From contig NC_087067.1 of the NCBI RefSeq assembly GCF_963678635.1, positions 47,108,001 through 47,172,000 on the forward strand: 64,000 nt of DNA. The letters run 5' to 3'. This DNA is from Symsagittifera roscoffensis. Taxonomy: Eukaryota; Xenacoelomorpha; Acoela; Convolutidae. Below, piece by piece: positions 11,404 to 22,779 of the stretch; within the stretch, counting starts at the first letter, position 1, and the number at the start of each line of letters is the position of its first letter. The notes under the pieces are model-generated. The model did not search any database, was not told where the DNA came from, and saw nothing but the letters and a program-made list of their open reading frames with translations. The position numbers and the translations under genes were made by a program.

Positions 11404-11745
11404 ATGTGGTTCCTGCGAATCGCTGAGGCGCAAGTGGTAGGCCTTAACAGTCCTGGTGAGGATAGTTCGATTGTATTATCTCCCCACATTCCAGACTGTG
11501 TGAATTTGTTGCGACTTTTGTATTATCTCCCCACATTCCAGACTGTTTCAATTTGTCGCGAATTTTTTTTGCGACTCAAGGCCATTTGTTTGCGTCCAGA
11601 ACTTTCACGTGGTACCACTGTTGCAACCGAATTGGGTCAGGCTGTACTAGAACTGAAGCTAGAGGTCAATCAATGCAATGGCATGGGATCGAACTCATTA
11701 TCTGACGATTTCAAAGTGAACGCCTTACCACTATGATAAATGCCT
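11404..11745. repeat. Two tRNA-like pol III promoter remnants in opposite orientation (SINE-like)
   Basis: On the plus strand near 11425-11475 is a tRNA-like order: GCGCAAGTGGTAGG (box A-like), then GATAGTTCGATTG (box B-like). On the minus strand near 11745-11680 is CATAGTGGTAAGGCG followed by GAGTTCGATCCCATGC. Neither folds into a convincing full cloverleaf by eye, so I prefer tRNA-derived SINE remnants to functional tRNA genes. A direct repeat TTGTATTATCTCCCCACATTCC is also present between them (11469 and 11519). Confidence 0.45.
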
Positions 11746-11749
11746 TCAT

Positions 11750-14640
11750 TTCCCTAAGCAGAAGTTATGGGGGTTCAGGAAAATTTAACGCTCGATGTAA
11801 TTAATTCCGTTCAGACCTTGTTCCAAATAAAATCAGGGAAGCTAATTGGTCAAATAATTGCGTTATGAGACGCTGAAAGCGTCACCTAGTACTAATCTTC
11901 TGCCTTTTTACCCCATAATATTTTTCCCCCACCAACTTCTACACCAAAAGTTTTTAAAACTCCAAAATTTTTCCCCTTAGAACTTTTACCCCTTCAAACT
12001 ATTTTACTCCGCTTTAATCCGGTTTTTGACAGTCTAAAAGTCTTAGGAATCTAAAACATGAGTATTAATTGCGTCTGAAAAAAAAATTGAAATTTTATGG
12101 CATTGTATTCAATTAATTAGTGTCTGATCGAATCGAAACTGATTAACCTGAAAACCTTTTTTCATTCTACAACTGTTTTATTTTTGTGTCTAGTGAGATG
12201 AGGCTTTTCAGCTAAATTTTAGAGCGCTGGTAAATTAGGCCTGAAATACTACTGTTCTTTTCAAGAAAACCTTGCCAAAATTAAATCATAAAATTTTTTC
12301 TATCTAGTTTTTTTGTGATTTTTTTTGTTTTGTTTTCAGAACTTTTTGTTCGCAAAAACAGTCAATTTGAAGCTCAGTTTCACAGTTTAACTTAAATTTT
12401 TTTTCTAACTATCGCATGCTCGCTTGCTTTATTGTTGTAGATTTAGGGGATTGCTTCTCTAGTTACGTTCACACACTCTAACTTAACGGCACCGCATTGT
12501 GGTTCATTTGCTAATGGATTCAGCGGGCGACCGGTGTTCACTACTATCTTTCATCCCGAAAGGGTTAAGTTGTTGGCAAACATTGCGTACTGTAATCTGT
12601 TACTAGCCCCCTTCGTGTACTGCTCTTGAGGTTATCTCTTCCACTCTCACGATCGCAAGAATTTCCAGTTGTAATTATTTTCTGATCAAAATTGGTCCAA
12701 ATACAGAATGCTCGAAAAGGCCAAATGATATTCTAATAATCTCAATTAAAACAATCAGCAGTAAATCAACGCAATTGCTTTATCCAAATTCAAAACCCAA
12801 TTAACTTAATTAACAGTTCTCTTTTTCTAGAGAATCCTAATTAACGAAATACACACAGTAGTTGCGCACAGTTACTCTGTTCGACCTGCTAAAAATATTA
12901 GTGTCACTACGGATTACGATTCCCTTGAATTACTTCAAATTATCCCTTTAACTTCAAAGTTTCTTGTTTTCTTACTCTGAGAACCAACTATACTCTAACT
13001 TCGCTATAATTATGCTTCTTGAGGGTTGACTAAATGGTAATCTCTATATAATTTTCTACTTGAGTTTCATCTATAGTTAGCGTTATGGTCGTCCCCGCAA
13101 GTCCTAATATTTACTCAAGTACTTGTTTCACATGATCTTAACTGAATTCTTCCTCTGGCGACACTAGTCTTAAATTCCAAGTTCTTCATAAATATCTCTC
13201 ACTAAATTGTGCAAATTTTAAGTTCAATTTCACCTCTCAACCGAGTTCTGTTTAATTGACCAGTCTCTTATAGTTTTTATTCAATTATCCCATTGTCGTT
13301 CCGACCTCATGAGGGTAGGGGTGGACACTTTCTATAGATCGCTACTTCATTCCAAGCATCTAACATTCAGATCTGTACTTTAATCAAATCCCATTTATTA
13401 GGGGTCAAAACTTTGCTAAAAAGCTACCTTTGGGGAGCTGGTTAATTATCCCGTCCAATCAGGTTATTTAGAAAACCTATTTTGTAGACTACGCTCGTGT
13501 TATCGCTAATTTCCCCTCGGACTATTTTTCTTTATTCTGATTGAATTTCTAGTATTAGTGCATACGCCAAGCTAAGTTGAACCCAAAGTTTACCAAGTCC
13601 ACTTTAGTTAGTTCTACTATTTCAATGTCATAATGTAAAAGCTATATCTCTTTTAACTTTTACCTCATTTTCCAGTAGGTAGATTCCCTCTCAATTACAA
13701 GTAAGTTGACCGAACTTTGTTCCCAAGGTTTAGTGGTTGGGGAGTACGCCACTTTCCTTTGTTAATCTTAGATTTTCTGTGCAATTTTAGTTCTAAACGC
13801 CCAAACGTCATTTAAAGGTCACGCCGGAGTCAACCGGCGTCAAATTTCCATGTTCAAGTTGAGAATCCTATAGGGGTTCTATCAACCAAGTTGCATCCAT
13901 ATTCCGTACCTCCCAAGTTATCTTATTTCTAAGGTCCATTATCAATTTTCCCGGGAAAAGGCTATTAAAACCAGAAAGAGTTTCCGGAGAGGTTTTACTC
14001 ACCAGTGGTCTTTTTCCGAGGTTGGTGAATAAAGTCTCTTGCAGCCATGAAGTCGATATGCCCTCGCTCATTATTTTGCGTAATTTTCCATTTCCGGTTT
14101 AAGGGGTGGTTGCCCTAAGAGCTAATAAATACCGGTCCAACCGCTGGATTTGGCACAAATTATAACACCTGATGTACATCGTTACTACCTGTAAATGATA
14201 TCTCAAAGTTCTAACTCTCTGCAATCCGGAAGTCGAGTTGGGGACTATTTGCATAGGGCTTAGCACCGAAACTAGAGTTTCATGGGGTCTGGGGTTCTAA
14301 GCTTATGCCTCACCCGACTAGGTCTATAACATAAAAATGTTTTTGTTCCATTCCAACCGCTAGTTGTAACCGAGTTCTAATAAGGCTATTTGCACTTCGG
14401 TGAACCGTTATCACTTTTTACAAGGAGGTCCAGGGGGTCTAGATTTTTTGCATTATGGGGTCGAATCATCTCTACTATCCGTCCCCTGAGTTTCATAAAA
14501 TTAGCTTCCTCAGTTTCCATTGGGGGGGGGGGTTATCACAATTGGTACCTTTTGAAAATCCTTCCTAGTCTTTGTTTGTTTTGATCACTGATCCTGCAAT
14601 TACTTTGCTTTAATTACGCGTGATTAGGATTCACAATGAA
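11750..14640. other. Long stretch without a credible gene; possible old LTR-type remnant
   Basis: No exon structure or recognisable protein motif is visible. Base composition is more even than in the flanks. On the minus strand two starts of LTR-like type appear, TGTGATAACCCCCC near 14544 and TGTTATAATTTGTGCC near 14165, which is the style in which many Ty3/gypsy LTRs begin. I found no matching 3' partner, target duplication or pol motif, so an old, gutted LTR element is only a guess. Confidence 0.25.
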
Positions 14641-15738
14641 AAAGTTTTGCTGAAAAATTTTTTAATGTTCAAATCACGTGTCTATGTCACTCGAACTTTG
14701 TCGATTATTTGTGGTGTCTGATAGTTCTGAGAAAAAAAAGTTTATAAATTGAAGTAAAACAAACCAAAAGACAAAATTTCTATGGGCGGAACAACTATGA
14801 TCACTTTATGTAAAGGTATGAAAACTTGCTAGTTGTCGTCAATAAAAAACAATTTCTCAAATTATTTAACGATGATCAAAAACTAGAATGTGTGTTGTAA
14901 AAAATGGTGACGCAAAAAAGCACATAATGAGAACTTAGAAAAGTAGCAATTAGAAAGGGGTTTTATTTCGAGTTTCGTCCTTTTTTTCTGACAGTTTGGA
15001 AGGAGCGGAGGTTATTTTTGCTCAGTTTGCTCAGCCCGTTGATTACCTTAAACGAATATGTGGGAAAAAATAAAATCGGGGTTTTCTCCGGAATACATTT
15101 AATCTTTGTTTGACAACTCCGACAGTTGCTGAAAATTGCTGATACCGATAAATATTGATGAAATTTGGCGCTAAACACATGCAATTATCTGGCAAATTCT
15201 TGCAAAATTCTTGCAAGGTTCTTGGTCAGCTGCATGCATTAATTGTCGAGATAAATTGTACACAGGCTGCAATATAACCAAGGTTGTTGCAAATTAACTA
15301 ACCAGAATCTTGCTACATCTTGCAAGATGAAAATATAGTTCGCAAGAATTTGAGATAGAAACATTTCAACACATTTAATTCACACAGTTCCAAACTAGCC
15401 CTATCCAATTACAAAAGCCAAAAAAGCGCAAAAATGTGATGTCCCGCATCCAGTTTCGAGCGTTAATAATCGATTATGATGTGATTTTAGTACCATTCTT
15501 ACAAAAGTTGAGAAAAAATTAATTTTAACCAATTAATAATCGATGCGGGCTTTCCTAGTTTAGTTGTTAGATTTTTCCCAGCTGAATATAAACATTCATC
15601 CATTTCCCTTAAATTGGGTTACATTTGATAAAAACCGCCAATTAGGATTTGTTCTGGAAATTCAAAGAGCTTTAACCTCACTGGTTTTTTTCTTCGAAAC
15701 TCGAAAGTTAAAACAATGAACATTTTCATGATTTTTTT

Positions 15739-16038
15739 TTGGTTTTATTGAGATTTCTTACATTTTTACAATCTGATGTTGCGCTGTTTATTATAGTTCT
15801 AATGTTGATAATTGGAGCATCTGTGGCTAGTGGATGTTATGCAGCTGTAATTTCGTACGCAATTTATGTCACGAAATCTGATGATCTATTTGAAGAAAAG
15901 ATGAAGTCGAGTCCCAACTCAGCCCGATTTTTATCCTTCTTACTTCACCGCCTGGTCCTGACAGCATCACTAGAACAAACAGAAGCATTCAATTCTCTCT
16001 GTCTTCCCAATTTTGCAAATTCGACAGGTCAGATGTGA
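15739..16038 (+). CDS. Possible exon encoding one or two membrane segments
   Basis: After a T-rich tract ending TTTATTGAG, an open frame encodes a strongly hydrophobic run (about residues 12-45: VALFIIVLMLIIGA, then GCYAAVISYAIYV) followed by a charged segment (KSDDLFEEKMK). The end of the frame looks non-coding, and no clear donor could be fixed. The composition resembles an internal exon of a tetraspan (claudin/PMP22-like) protein. The last exon of a similar-looking protein lies at 41061 on the same strand, but a link across 25 kb is unproven. Confidence 0.3.
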   Translation: MVLLRFLTFLQSDVALFIIVLMLIIGASVASGCYAAVISYAIYVTKSDDLFEEKMKSSPNSARFLSFLLHRLVLTASLEQTEAFNSLCLPNFANSTGQM

Positions 16039-16419
16039 CTTTTTCAGAGTCATGAACGTAGTGAATACCCTTATATAGGTATTGGTGATTTTTTTCAGGA
16101 AAGAGTCTTAAATTTCCTTCACGCTAAAATTTGTTTTTTTTTTTGCGGTTTGGTTTTGGCTTTCATTCTAAGCTCACCTCATTTTTTTAAGCTGAAAAAA
16201 AGGCAAATTCCACGGTCGAACAGCAAAAGTGTAAAAATCAGGCAAAAAGTGATCCGAAAATGCCCAGTTTTCCCAGCGGAATAAAAAGTTACCAATGTTT
16301 TCTCAAATTGGGCTATTTTTGTCAAAAATGGGTCAAACACAAGTGTCATTAGAGTAGAATAATTTGTTTAGTTTAGATTGTGTTTGGGGGAAAGTTGAAA
16401 AGTTAAGAAAAAACTTTTA

Positions 16420-16800
16420 ATGGTCCTTACGAGGCCAAGCTGTGCACTGGATAGGAGCACAATTTTGTGTCTGCATGTTCCTGGATTCCAGAGAAAAGTC
16501 CTAAATATGTTCCAAAATCTAAGTGGATTCCACAAACAAAATTTCAGTGGATTCCGCATACATATACCTGTAACGTAAACTTCGTCGGCAGATTTGTTTT
16601 GTTGCGGATTCCGCAACAAGCAAATATAGCTAGTTGTTCTGGATTCAGCAACTGTGAGTGGATTCCGCAAAATGTAAGTGGAAATCGCAAATGCAAGTGG
16701 AATCCGCAAAATTTGTATGCTGAATCCGCAAATGTAAGCGGATTCCGCAAAATGTAAAGGGACTCCACAAATTGTAAGTGGATTCCGCATTTTTGTTTAT
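16420..16800 (+). repeat. Repeat family B: ~20-25 bp units built on TGGATTCCGCAAA(A/T)TGTAAG
   Basis: A leader TTACGAGGCCAAGCTGTGC (about 16427-16446) is followed by at least eight units of the type GTGGATTCCGCAAAATGTAA. The same leader and units occur in reverse orientation at 36790-37170 and again at 37545-37640. ORFs in all frames here are products of the repeat (C-G-I-R / W-I-P-Q patterns) and are not genes. Confidence 0.82.
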
Positions 16801-16919
16801 CACTGAACTTGCGTATGAACAATTAAAAGCTAAAGGTGGAATATTTGATTTATTATATATAGGAACTTGAACGCAAAAGGATTTATCCATTTGTCAGTGG
16901 AATCCACAAACCAATCTTA

Positions 16920-17215
16920 AAACATTGGTTAAATATGCGGTTTGAAATGGCTGTTCAGGGTTTGAAATGGCGTTTCATGTTTGAAATGGGGGCAAGTCAC
17001 TCATCAGTATTTGAGATGAGATGGTTCAGTTATGGTTAAGAAATCATCATCAATATTTGAAATGAGATGGTTGAGTTTGAAATGGCAGCTAAGTCACTCA
17101 TCAGTATTTGAGATGAGATGGTTCAGAAATTATCATCGCACTCATCAGTTTTTGAGATGAGTTGTTTCAATTGGTTCAGAAATTATCATCGCACTCATCA
17201 GCATTTCAATGGCTC
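16920..17215 (+). repeat. Minisatellite with CACTCATCAGTATTTGAGATGAGATGG units
   Basis: The core ACTCATCAGTATTTGAGATGAG recurs near 16998, 17096 and 17134, with a partial unit at 17194. It alternates with GTTTGAAATGGC and GGTTCAGAAATTATCATCGC blocks. A repeated CTCACTATGG element follows at 17211 and 17339. Confidence 0.72.
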
Positions 17216-17872
17216 ACTATGGTTTTCATAGTCTGGTGTTTGTGTGGAAATATTTGTCTCCTCGGCTGTTTTTGCTGTTTCTGAATCCTTTACCTCGATC
17301 ACACCACCATCGTCAAAGCGTCTTTGTTGTCTTAATGGCTCACTATGGTACTCGTAGTGTGGTGTGTTTGTTGAATTTTTCTCCAGACAAAATCTGCGTT
17401 TACCTCTTTTATTGAAGTTAATTTTCTCTTTCCACAACTTTGTACTCGAATCGTTTTACGTGTTTGGATTCTCGTGTTTGAGCGTAATTAAAATAAAAGC
17501 TTCCACAGAGTCAAGTGGAGTATTTTTTTCCGGACAAACGAAGGGTGTAATACTTTCGAACTGCAGACTTGAAAGGAAAACAAATATTTTGTCAGCTGAA
17601 GAGTGCGAAGAATAACAGCACCGAATGGTTCTCTCAGACACTGCTTTAACCAATCTCCCAGGCATTATCTCGTTTTAAGCGAAGAACATTGTAGTTGGAA
17701 TGATTCTAAGCACTTCTGGACTTAGGAAGACCGGCTTGCAATTCAGTTTTAAGTTCGCACACGCAGACGACGGCTTGGAGAAATGGATTTTGGTAGTTTC
17801 GCGATCTAAGGTGAGCCGATTTTGATTTGCGAGTTTTGTTACAATATTTGGCCTCATTATTTTGAAATAAAC

Positions 17873-18151
17873 AGTGCCATGCGGACTTGGCTTGAAAGAT
17901 GGCTGAAAGACAGCTCTACTTACAAGGTATGAAATTGGAATCTGTTTTGCAAAACGTTGTGTCGATGTAAATTTTATCAAAATTATGAACAGCAGCTTCT
18001 TGTAAATTATCAAAAGATGTTTGATTCGCTTCGAATGACCAACTTCCCATCTGAAATCGCCAGTAAAAAGAAAATATTTTTCTTTAAAACTAGTAAGAAC
18101 GTTACTGAACCTGGGCAGTGGTCTGCAGGAATAAAAGTGACAGTTAAGGTA
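17873..18151 (+). CDS. Possible two-exon gene fragment, unrecognised
   Basis: ATG at about 17879 opens a short frame ending TACAAG|GTATGA (donor at about 17929). A second exon-like stretch starting CAGCTTCTTGTAAATTATC (about 17992) is open to CAGTTAAG|GTATGAG at 18150. The peptide is coding-like (LLVNYQKMFDSLRMTNF, then KKKIFFFKTSKNVTEPGQW). No family is recognised, and no further exon is found downstream. A longer open frame on the opposite strand (17675-18181) overlaps it; I think that one is a shadow, but this could be reversed. Confidence 0.25.
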
Positions 18152-18786
18152 TGAGTCTCGTCTCCTTCCAAGTTGTCTCATTATCTGAAACCAGAGGTAC
18201 TATAAATGGGGTTAAGTGAACATAAAGCGGCAATGCTCTCAACAAAGCAGGCGAAACTTTATGACAATAAATTTTCAAATTTTAGTGTTTTAACCTTTCG
18301 GAGTGCTCAGGCTCATTAAGGCCCACCATGTGATTTGTATGACAGTGCGAAAGAAAATTTACCGTAATTTGAGGTTGTCACCATTGAAACGATCAATTGA
18401 AACCCCAAAAAACTCTGATATTGGACCGGCAAATTGTGACATAATTATAGAAGGGAAAAAGAGGTATGAACAGTGAGTTAAGCAATGAGGATTGAAAATA
18501 CATTTCTATAGTTTTTAAGAAAGGAGAAGACCACCACATTCTGATCGTCATGAGCCCGTTTTGAGTGTAAGCATCTATCCTTGGTTCAATTATACGGCCA
18601 AAACTTTTATCATTTGGGCGAATAATTAAGATTACGCGAGGTGATCCGAAAAACAATTACAATTAGCTTCAATAGAGCCAATTTTCTCAAATCAAAAAAA
18701 AATATTCGGGAGTTTTAAATAAACTAAATAAATTACAAAAAATAAACAATTTCAATGATATGTGCACCAATATAGAAAGATTTCAC

Positions 18787-18832
18787 ATCAGGAAGCACAG
18801 TAGGAAGCACAGTAGGAAGCACAGCAGTTGTG
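18787..18832 (+). repeat. ~14-bp tandem repeat GGAAGCACAGTA x3
   Basis: AGGAAGCACAGT occurs three times in succession. No gene is seen here. Confidence 0.8.
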
Positions 18833-18889
18833 GTACAAAAGCCTAAATAATTAAAGTTTTATAGATTCATTGATAAGGGCTGATATGAG

Positions 18890-19765
18890 TCTAATGTGAA
18901 GCATACTGTGGTTGACTGATTGGTAGGGTGATAAAGTGACTCTGGCTGAGTGACTCTGATAAAGCTGGTACTCTGATAAAGCTGGCAATCTGATAAGTAG
19001 GGCATTCGTTTGTTTAGCATTCCTCCTCATCGTCAGTCTAATTACTGATAAGTAGAAAATCATTACTGATAAGTAGATGATACTGGGCGAGCGCTGTTGT
19101 GTGACGGCTAAAAAAACAGTCTTCTAATAAACTAATCAATGAATATTTTTGCAACATATTTTGAGATTTAAGAATTTGAGCCTTTACTGATAAGTGAGGC
19201 ATACTGTCTGCAGAGCATACTGAAGGGTACGAACGCTGATGAGATGAGGCATAATGTAGCATAAGGTGTAGCATAATGAGGCATACTGTAGCATAATGAG
19301 GCATACTGTAGCATAATGAGGCATACTGTAGCATAATGAGGCATACTGTAGCATAATTTGTATAAAGCATACTAAAGGGTACGAGTGCTGATGACTGACG
19401 GCTAAAAAAAGTTTTCTAATAAAATAGTCATAAAATATATTTTAAAAAAATATTTTAACATTCGATGTTTGGAACACTTACTGATAAATGACATACTTTA
19501 GCATACTGTCTGTAGGGCACTCTAGGGTACGAGCGCTGATGAGGCATACTGTAGCATAATGTAGCATAATGAGGCATACTGTAGCAAGTGAGGCATACTG
19601 TAGCATAATGTCTGTAGAGCATACTGAAGAGTACGAGTGCTGATGAGTCATGGCTAAAAACAGTTTTCTAATAAAATAGTCATAAATAATACTTTAGTAA
19701 AATATTTTAAGATTTGAAATTTGCAACATATACGATGAATGACATACTGTAGCATACTGTCTTTC
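18890..19765 (+). repeat. Nested repeat array: GAGGCATACTGTAGCATAAT minisatellite inside a ~250-290 bp higher-order unit
   Basis: The 20-bp unit GAGGCATACTGTAGCATAAT is tandem at about 19247-19362 and again at 19539-19615. Larger blocks each contain GGTACGAGnGCTGATGA, then GnCGGCTAAAAAA, then CAGTTTTCTAATAAAATAGTCATAAA. They recur near 19085, 19380 and 19630. The array ends where the RING gene's 3' part begins, so the gene may have been truncated by, or have seeded, this repeat. Confidence 0.85.
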
Positions 19766-20514
19766 GTTATAAATTTTGAGACTTTGAACCTTCTCGATGA
19801 GGGTCGGACCCCAGGCTGGGATGACCCAGCGGTTCTGGCGCGTCCTCGGCCCCGGGCCCGGCCTGGCAGGTCGTCATCACTCGAGGAGGAGGAGACCTCT
19901 TCGATTCGCCCATCCCAGACGACAGCGTGCCCGCGACTCCGCACGTAGGAGAATGCAAGAGCGTCCAAGACAATGCTCTTCTCCTCGTCACTGCCCGAGA
20001 GCAGTTCAAACTCGGAGACATTCCACAGTTGCTCCAGTTCCGACTCCGAGTCGGAGCCACGGTAAGGCACCACTGTCTCTACTTCAATCTGTGGTCTCTT
20101 CCTTCCTCATCTTCATCCTCGTCATTGGTATCCTCGTTCGTGTCAGAGGAACTGAACAAAGGTAAAACATGATCGATATGCAGATAGGGTTGGATGTTCT
20201 TTCGTGGTTTACATTGGGAAGGTTCAAAATAGTGGTCAAAGGTCGAAAAAAAAGGTTGTTCACATGGCACCAGGCTTAGTTAGTTTAACAAAAAACAAAG
20301 TCAAAAGTAATAGTTACCAGAGAATCCACGAATGGAAAAGCAGCAAGTCCCGCCGACAGAAGGGACACTTCGGCTCAGGCTCATCCTGTATCTTCATCCA
20401 GCATCTTAAACACAACTTGTGTGCAACGTCGCCATCGTGTATTTTGTAGAACTCCCGTCCATCGTCGCAGCATATAGGGCACATTTCAGCTTCTCCATTG
20501 GTGGCATTGATCAT
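19654..20514 (-). CDS. RING-finger protein gene, probably damaged at the 3' end
   Basis: Exon 1 (20514-20318): the ATG is 5 bases behind TTTTCAG, a typical trans-splice start, and the donor is CTCTG|GTAACT. It encodes a RING-type zinc finger at about residues 11-55: CPICC, HKLCLRC, then CPFCRRDL. The usual third ligand (the Cys of CxH) is missing, so the domain is atypical. A further coding-like segment (about 20270-20079) carries an acidic tail (DTNEDTNDEDEDEEG). A third (about 20073-19760) is Ser/Asp-rich, then basic (GRARGRGRAR). The frame is not continuous between the second and third segments, and I cannot fix the splice sites. RING proteins usually act as E3 ubiquitin ligases; activity here is not proven. 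The JmjC gene lies upstream on the same strand. Confidence 0.55.
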
Positions 20515-21188
20515 CTTTTCTGAAAATCAGTAATTCAGATAGTTAATAAGACTGCATTCTAAAAAATTGAATCGTATTTCAATTTATAGAAAAAAAAACT
20601 GTTTTTGAAATGTCTATTATTAAATCTAGTCATGTTGTACATATTCGTTGAAAAAACTGCACAGAATATATATTTCAAAAGTCTTCAGGCCCTTTTGAGA
20701 TTTGGAAAGGCAATGTCCCCCCATGGCAGCTCTCCGCATGACCCACGATAGCGTGGGAAGGGACTGTCCATCTCTTCTTCATTTGCCAGCCTTTCCTTAG
20801 TTGTTGGCTTAATTAACAAAATTATCAAAAGTTTGCATGAGAAGTTAAATTGAGTTTTTGGAATGAATTAAGCATTTCAGTATACGTATCAAAACTCAGA
20901 ATTGGGATCAATTGAGTATTTCAGTACATGCGATTAAACTGGGTGCAGTTTTTGGGATACGGGATTAAGTATTTTGGTATTTGGGATGAAATTCGGCCAG
21001 AAGTACGTAATTAAATTATTCTGGCAAGGTGGTTAGCAAAGGTTTTGTCGTACGACTTGAGAATTCTCCAGACCTCTTCCAGATTTTCTAAATGTTAAGG
21101 CGAGATCGCGTCTCTGGTGCTATAAAAAATCGTTCTATATATTCATTTATTTTGACAAAAATGTATCAGTTCAATCTTTGATACTAAC

Positions 21189-22770
21189 CACAGATGCACC
21201 ATAAGCTCATTCAGAGCCAACATCGGAAAAGCAGGGTAGCAGCTGCTGAAGGGCTCTTCGTCTTTATGCTCATGTCGAAAAGCACTAGCAGCCATCAGCA
21301 GGTGTCCACAATGAATGAAATTGACACCCAGAGCCACTGACTCTGAATGCGTTTCAACCATGTGTATCATGCCAGCTGGCATAACAGGGGCCTGGCGCTC
21401 CGTCAGAACAACTTTCCGACACCCTCCAGCTTCACAGCAAGGGTCAATCCCGGGAAACACCGGTTTCCAACCCAGAGATTGTTGCATCAGATATTCCTGG
21501 AATATCTGCTTGTTGTTGACCGACGGGGCCATCAAATAAAATGTGTTGCAGCCTAAAAGAAAAAGAAACTATATGGAACAAATTTATATATTTCGTTGAA
21601 AAAATTGTTCACCAATCTTTGTTTAATCTTTCACTAAAAACTACATCACAGATGTACCGGAGAAGTCCTGGTGAAATGGTGTTATTGCACCAGCCTGCAA
21701 AAACAGCAGGTAGCTTGACTCCTTCGTCGGTACTTCTGTTTTCTCCTACTTTCTTTTCTGTATGTGTCCCAACGAACGTCCTTGACTGCTTTTGGGACAG
21801 AGAATTTATTGGCGGCCGACAAGGAAGCATCAGCATCAATGATATTCCATTGGCAGCCTTGATCGGAACAAAGTTTGAATACCAGCTGGCCTAATTGATC
21901 GTATATATTCCTAGGATTCAACACAAATAGGAGGTTAAAATTATTTGCAAATTGGAGTCTTTTTAGGAGTCTAATTACTTTACAAACTAATTCCCTTTCC
22001 TTTAAGATGTACCGTCTAGCTCTGAGTTCCTCGGGGTATTCCTTTAAAATTTCGTCAATGAAATTGTCCCCATACATTCGGCTGTCAAATTGGCAACTAT
22101 CCGCTAGTTGGCTTTTGAACCCCTTGATGTATTTAGCCGATGGAACTAACAAAGCTCCTTGTTGGCCAATAAACCAGTCTGACTGGATTCATTTGACAAA
22201 ATCAACCGCAGGCACGCACTGTATTAGACTTGAGGCAGCCATGATCTATTAAAATACCCAAAAAAGATGATCGAAATTTTATTATAACAATTTGAGCCAG
22301 TTTTAGGTTCAGATGCTTACTTGCGAAAGTCTCTCTCTTAGTTTGCGATGGTCAATTGGAGGTAACATGTCAATCTGACTGGCACTCGTGCTACAAGAGC
22401 TGCCTGAAACCACGGCAAAACTCTGCGGATTTTCCCTAAGAGCTTTTCGTTTCTGTATCCGCACCAGAGGAGGTCGTTCCTCAGTTCTCAGATCTGCTTC
22501 AACCAGACTTTGAAATGGCGAAATGGAGCCTGATAGAGGAAAGGGTGAAACGAACTCTGGTACGAGAGGACGTGGATCTGGCCTCAGACACGGTCCATTC
22601 GGTGCCTCGGGAAGCGATACCATCCTAATTTGCGCTGCGGGCGCACCGATTGGCAAATTGGTGCACCGATGGGTGGTTTCCGAGGTATGTTCATCGAAAG
22701 TAATTGTCCCTTCTGGAGCGGTAACTGTGGTACCAACAGTACCTGGAGCAGTGCCGGTGGAGCAGTGCAC
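21189..22770 (-). CDS. JmjC-domain protein, KDM2/KDM7-type histone demethylase-like; possibly a pseudogene
   Basis: Four exon-like parts. A (about 22770-22321) is Pro/Ser/Thr-rich and ends CAA|GTAAGC. B (22245-21778) lies behind TTTTAATAG and ends in VPKAVKD. C (from 21694) lies behind TTTTTGCAG and carries TPFHQDFSGTS, the HxD iron-binding motif in its family context. D (21552-21189) lies behind TTCTTTTAG and carries NTFYLMAPSVNN, then PAGMIHMVETHSESVALGVNFIH, which supplies the third iron ligand. The order and spacing match the JmjC domain of KDM2/PHF8-type enzymes, which demethylate histone lysines using Fe(II) and 2-oxoglutarate. The start of B resembles a decayed PHD finger and holds an in-frame TGA at 22189-22191. 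The C-D junction also does not give a clean phase. Exon A and the start codon are uncertain. Confidence 0.7.
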
Positions 22771-22779
22771 TTGATTTTT

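Noticed and set aside
11750..14640. A rRNA or other structural RNA in the more GC-balanced stretch
   Set aside because: No conserved rRNA core word or extended paired structure was recognised.
16368..16822. Four overlapping ORFs of 81-140 codons on both strands
   Set aside because: All peptides show the period of the GCGGATTCCGC repeat (CGI, WIPQ, AESA patterns); they are repeat artefacts, not genes.
18890..19765. CRISPR-like direct repeats with spacers
   Set aside because: The repeats are contiguous or nested without regular unique spacers, there are no cas genes, and the genome is eukaryotic.
19797..20172. Plus-strand ORFs opposite the RING gene's 3' part
   Set aside because: GC-rich coding sequence of the minus strand keeps the opposite frames open; the minus-strand acidic/Ser-rich reading has better composition and follows the RING exon.
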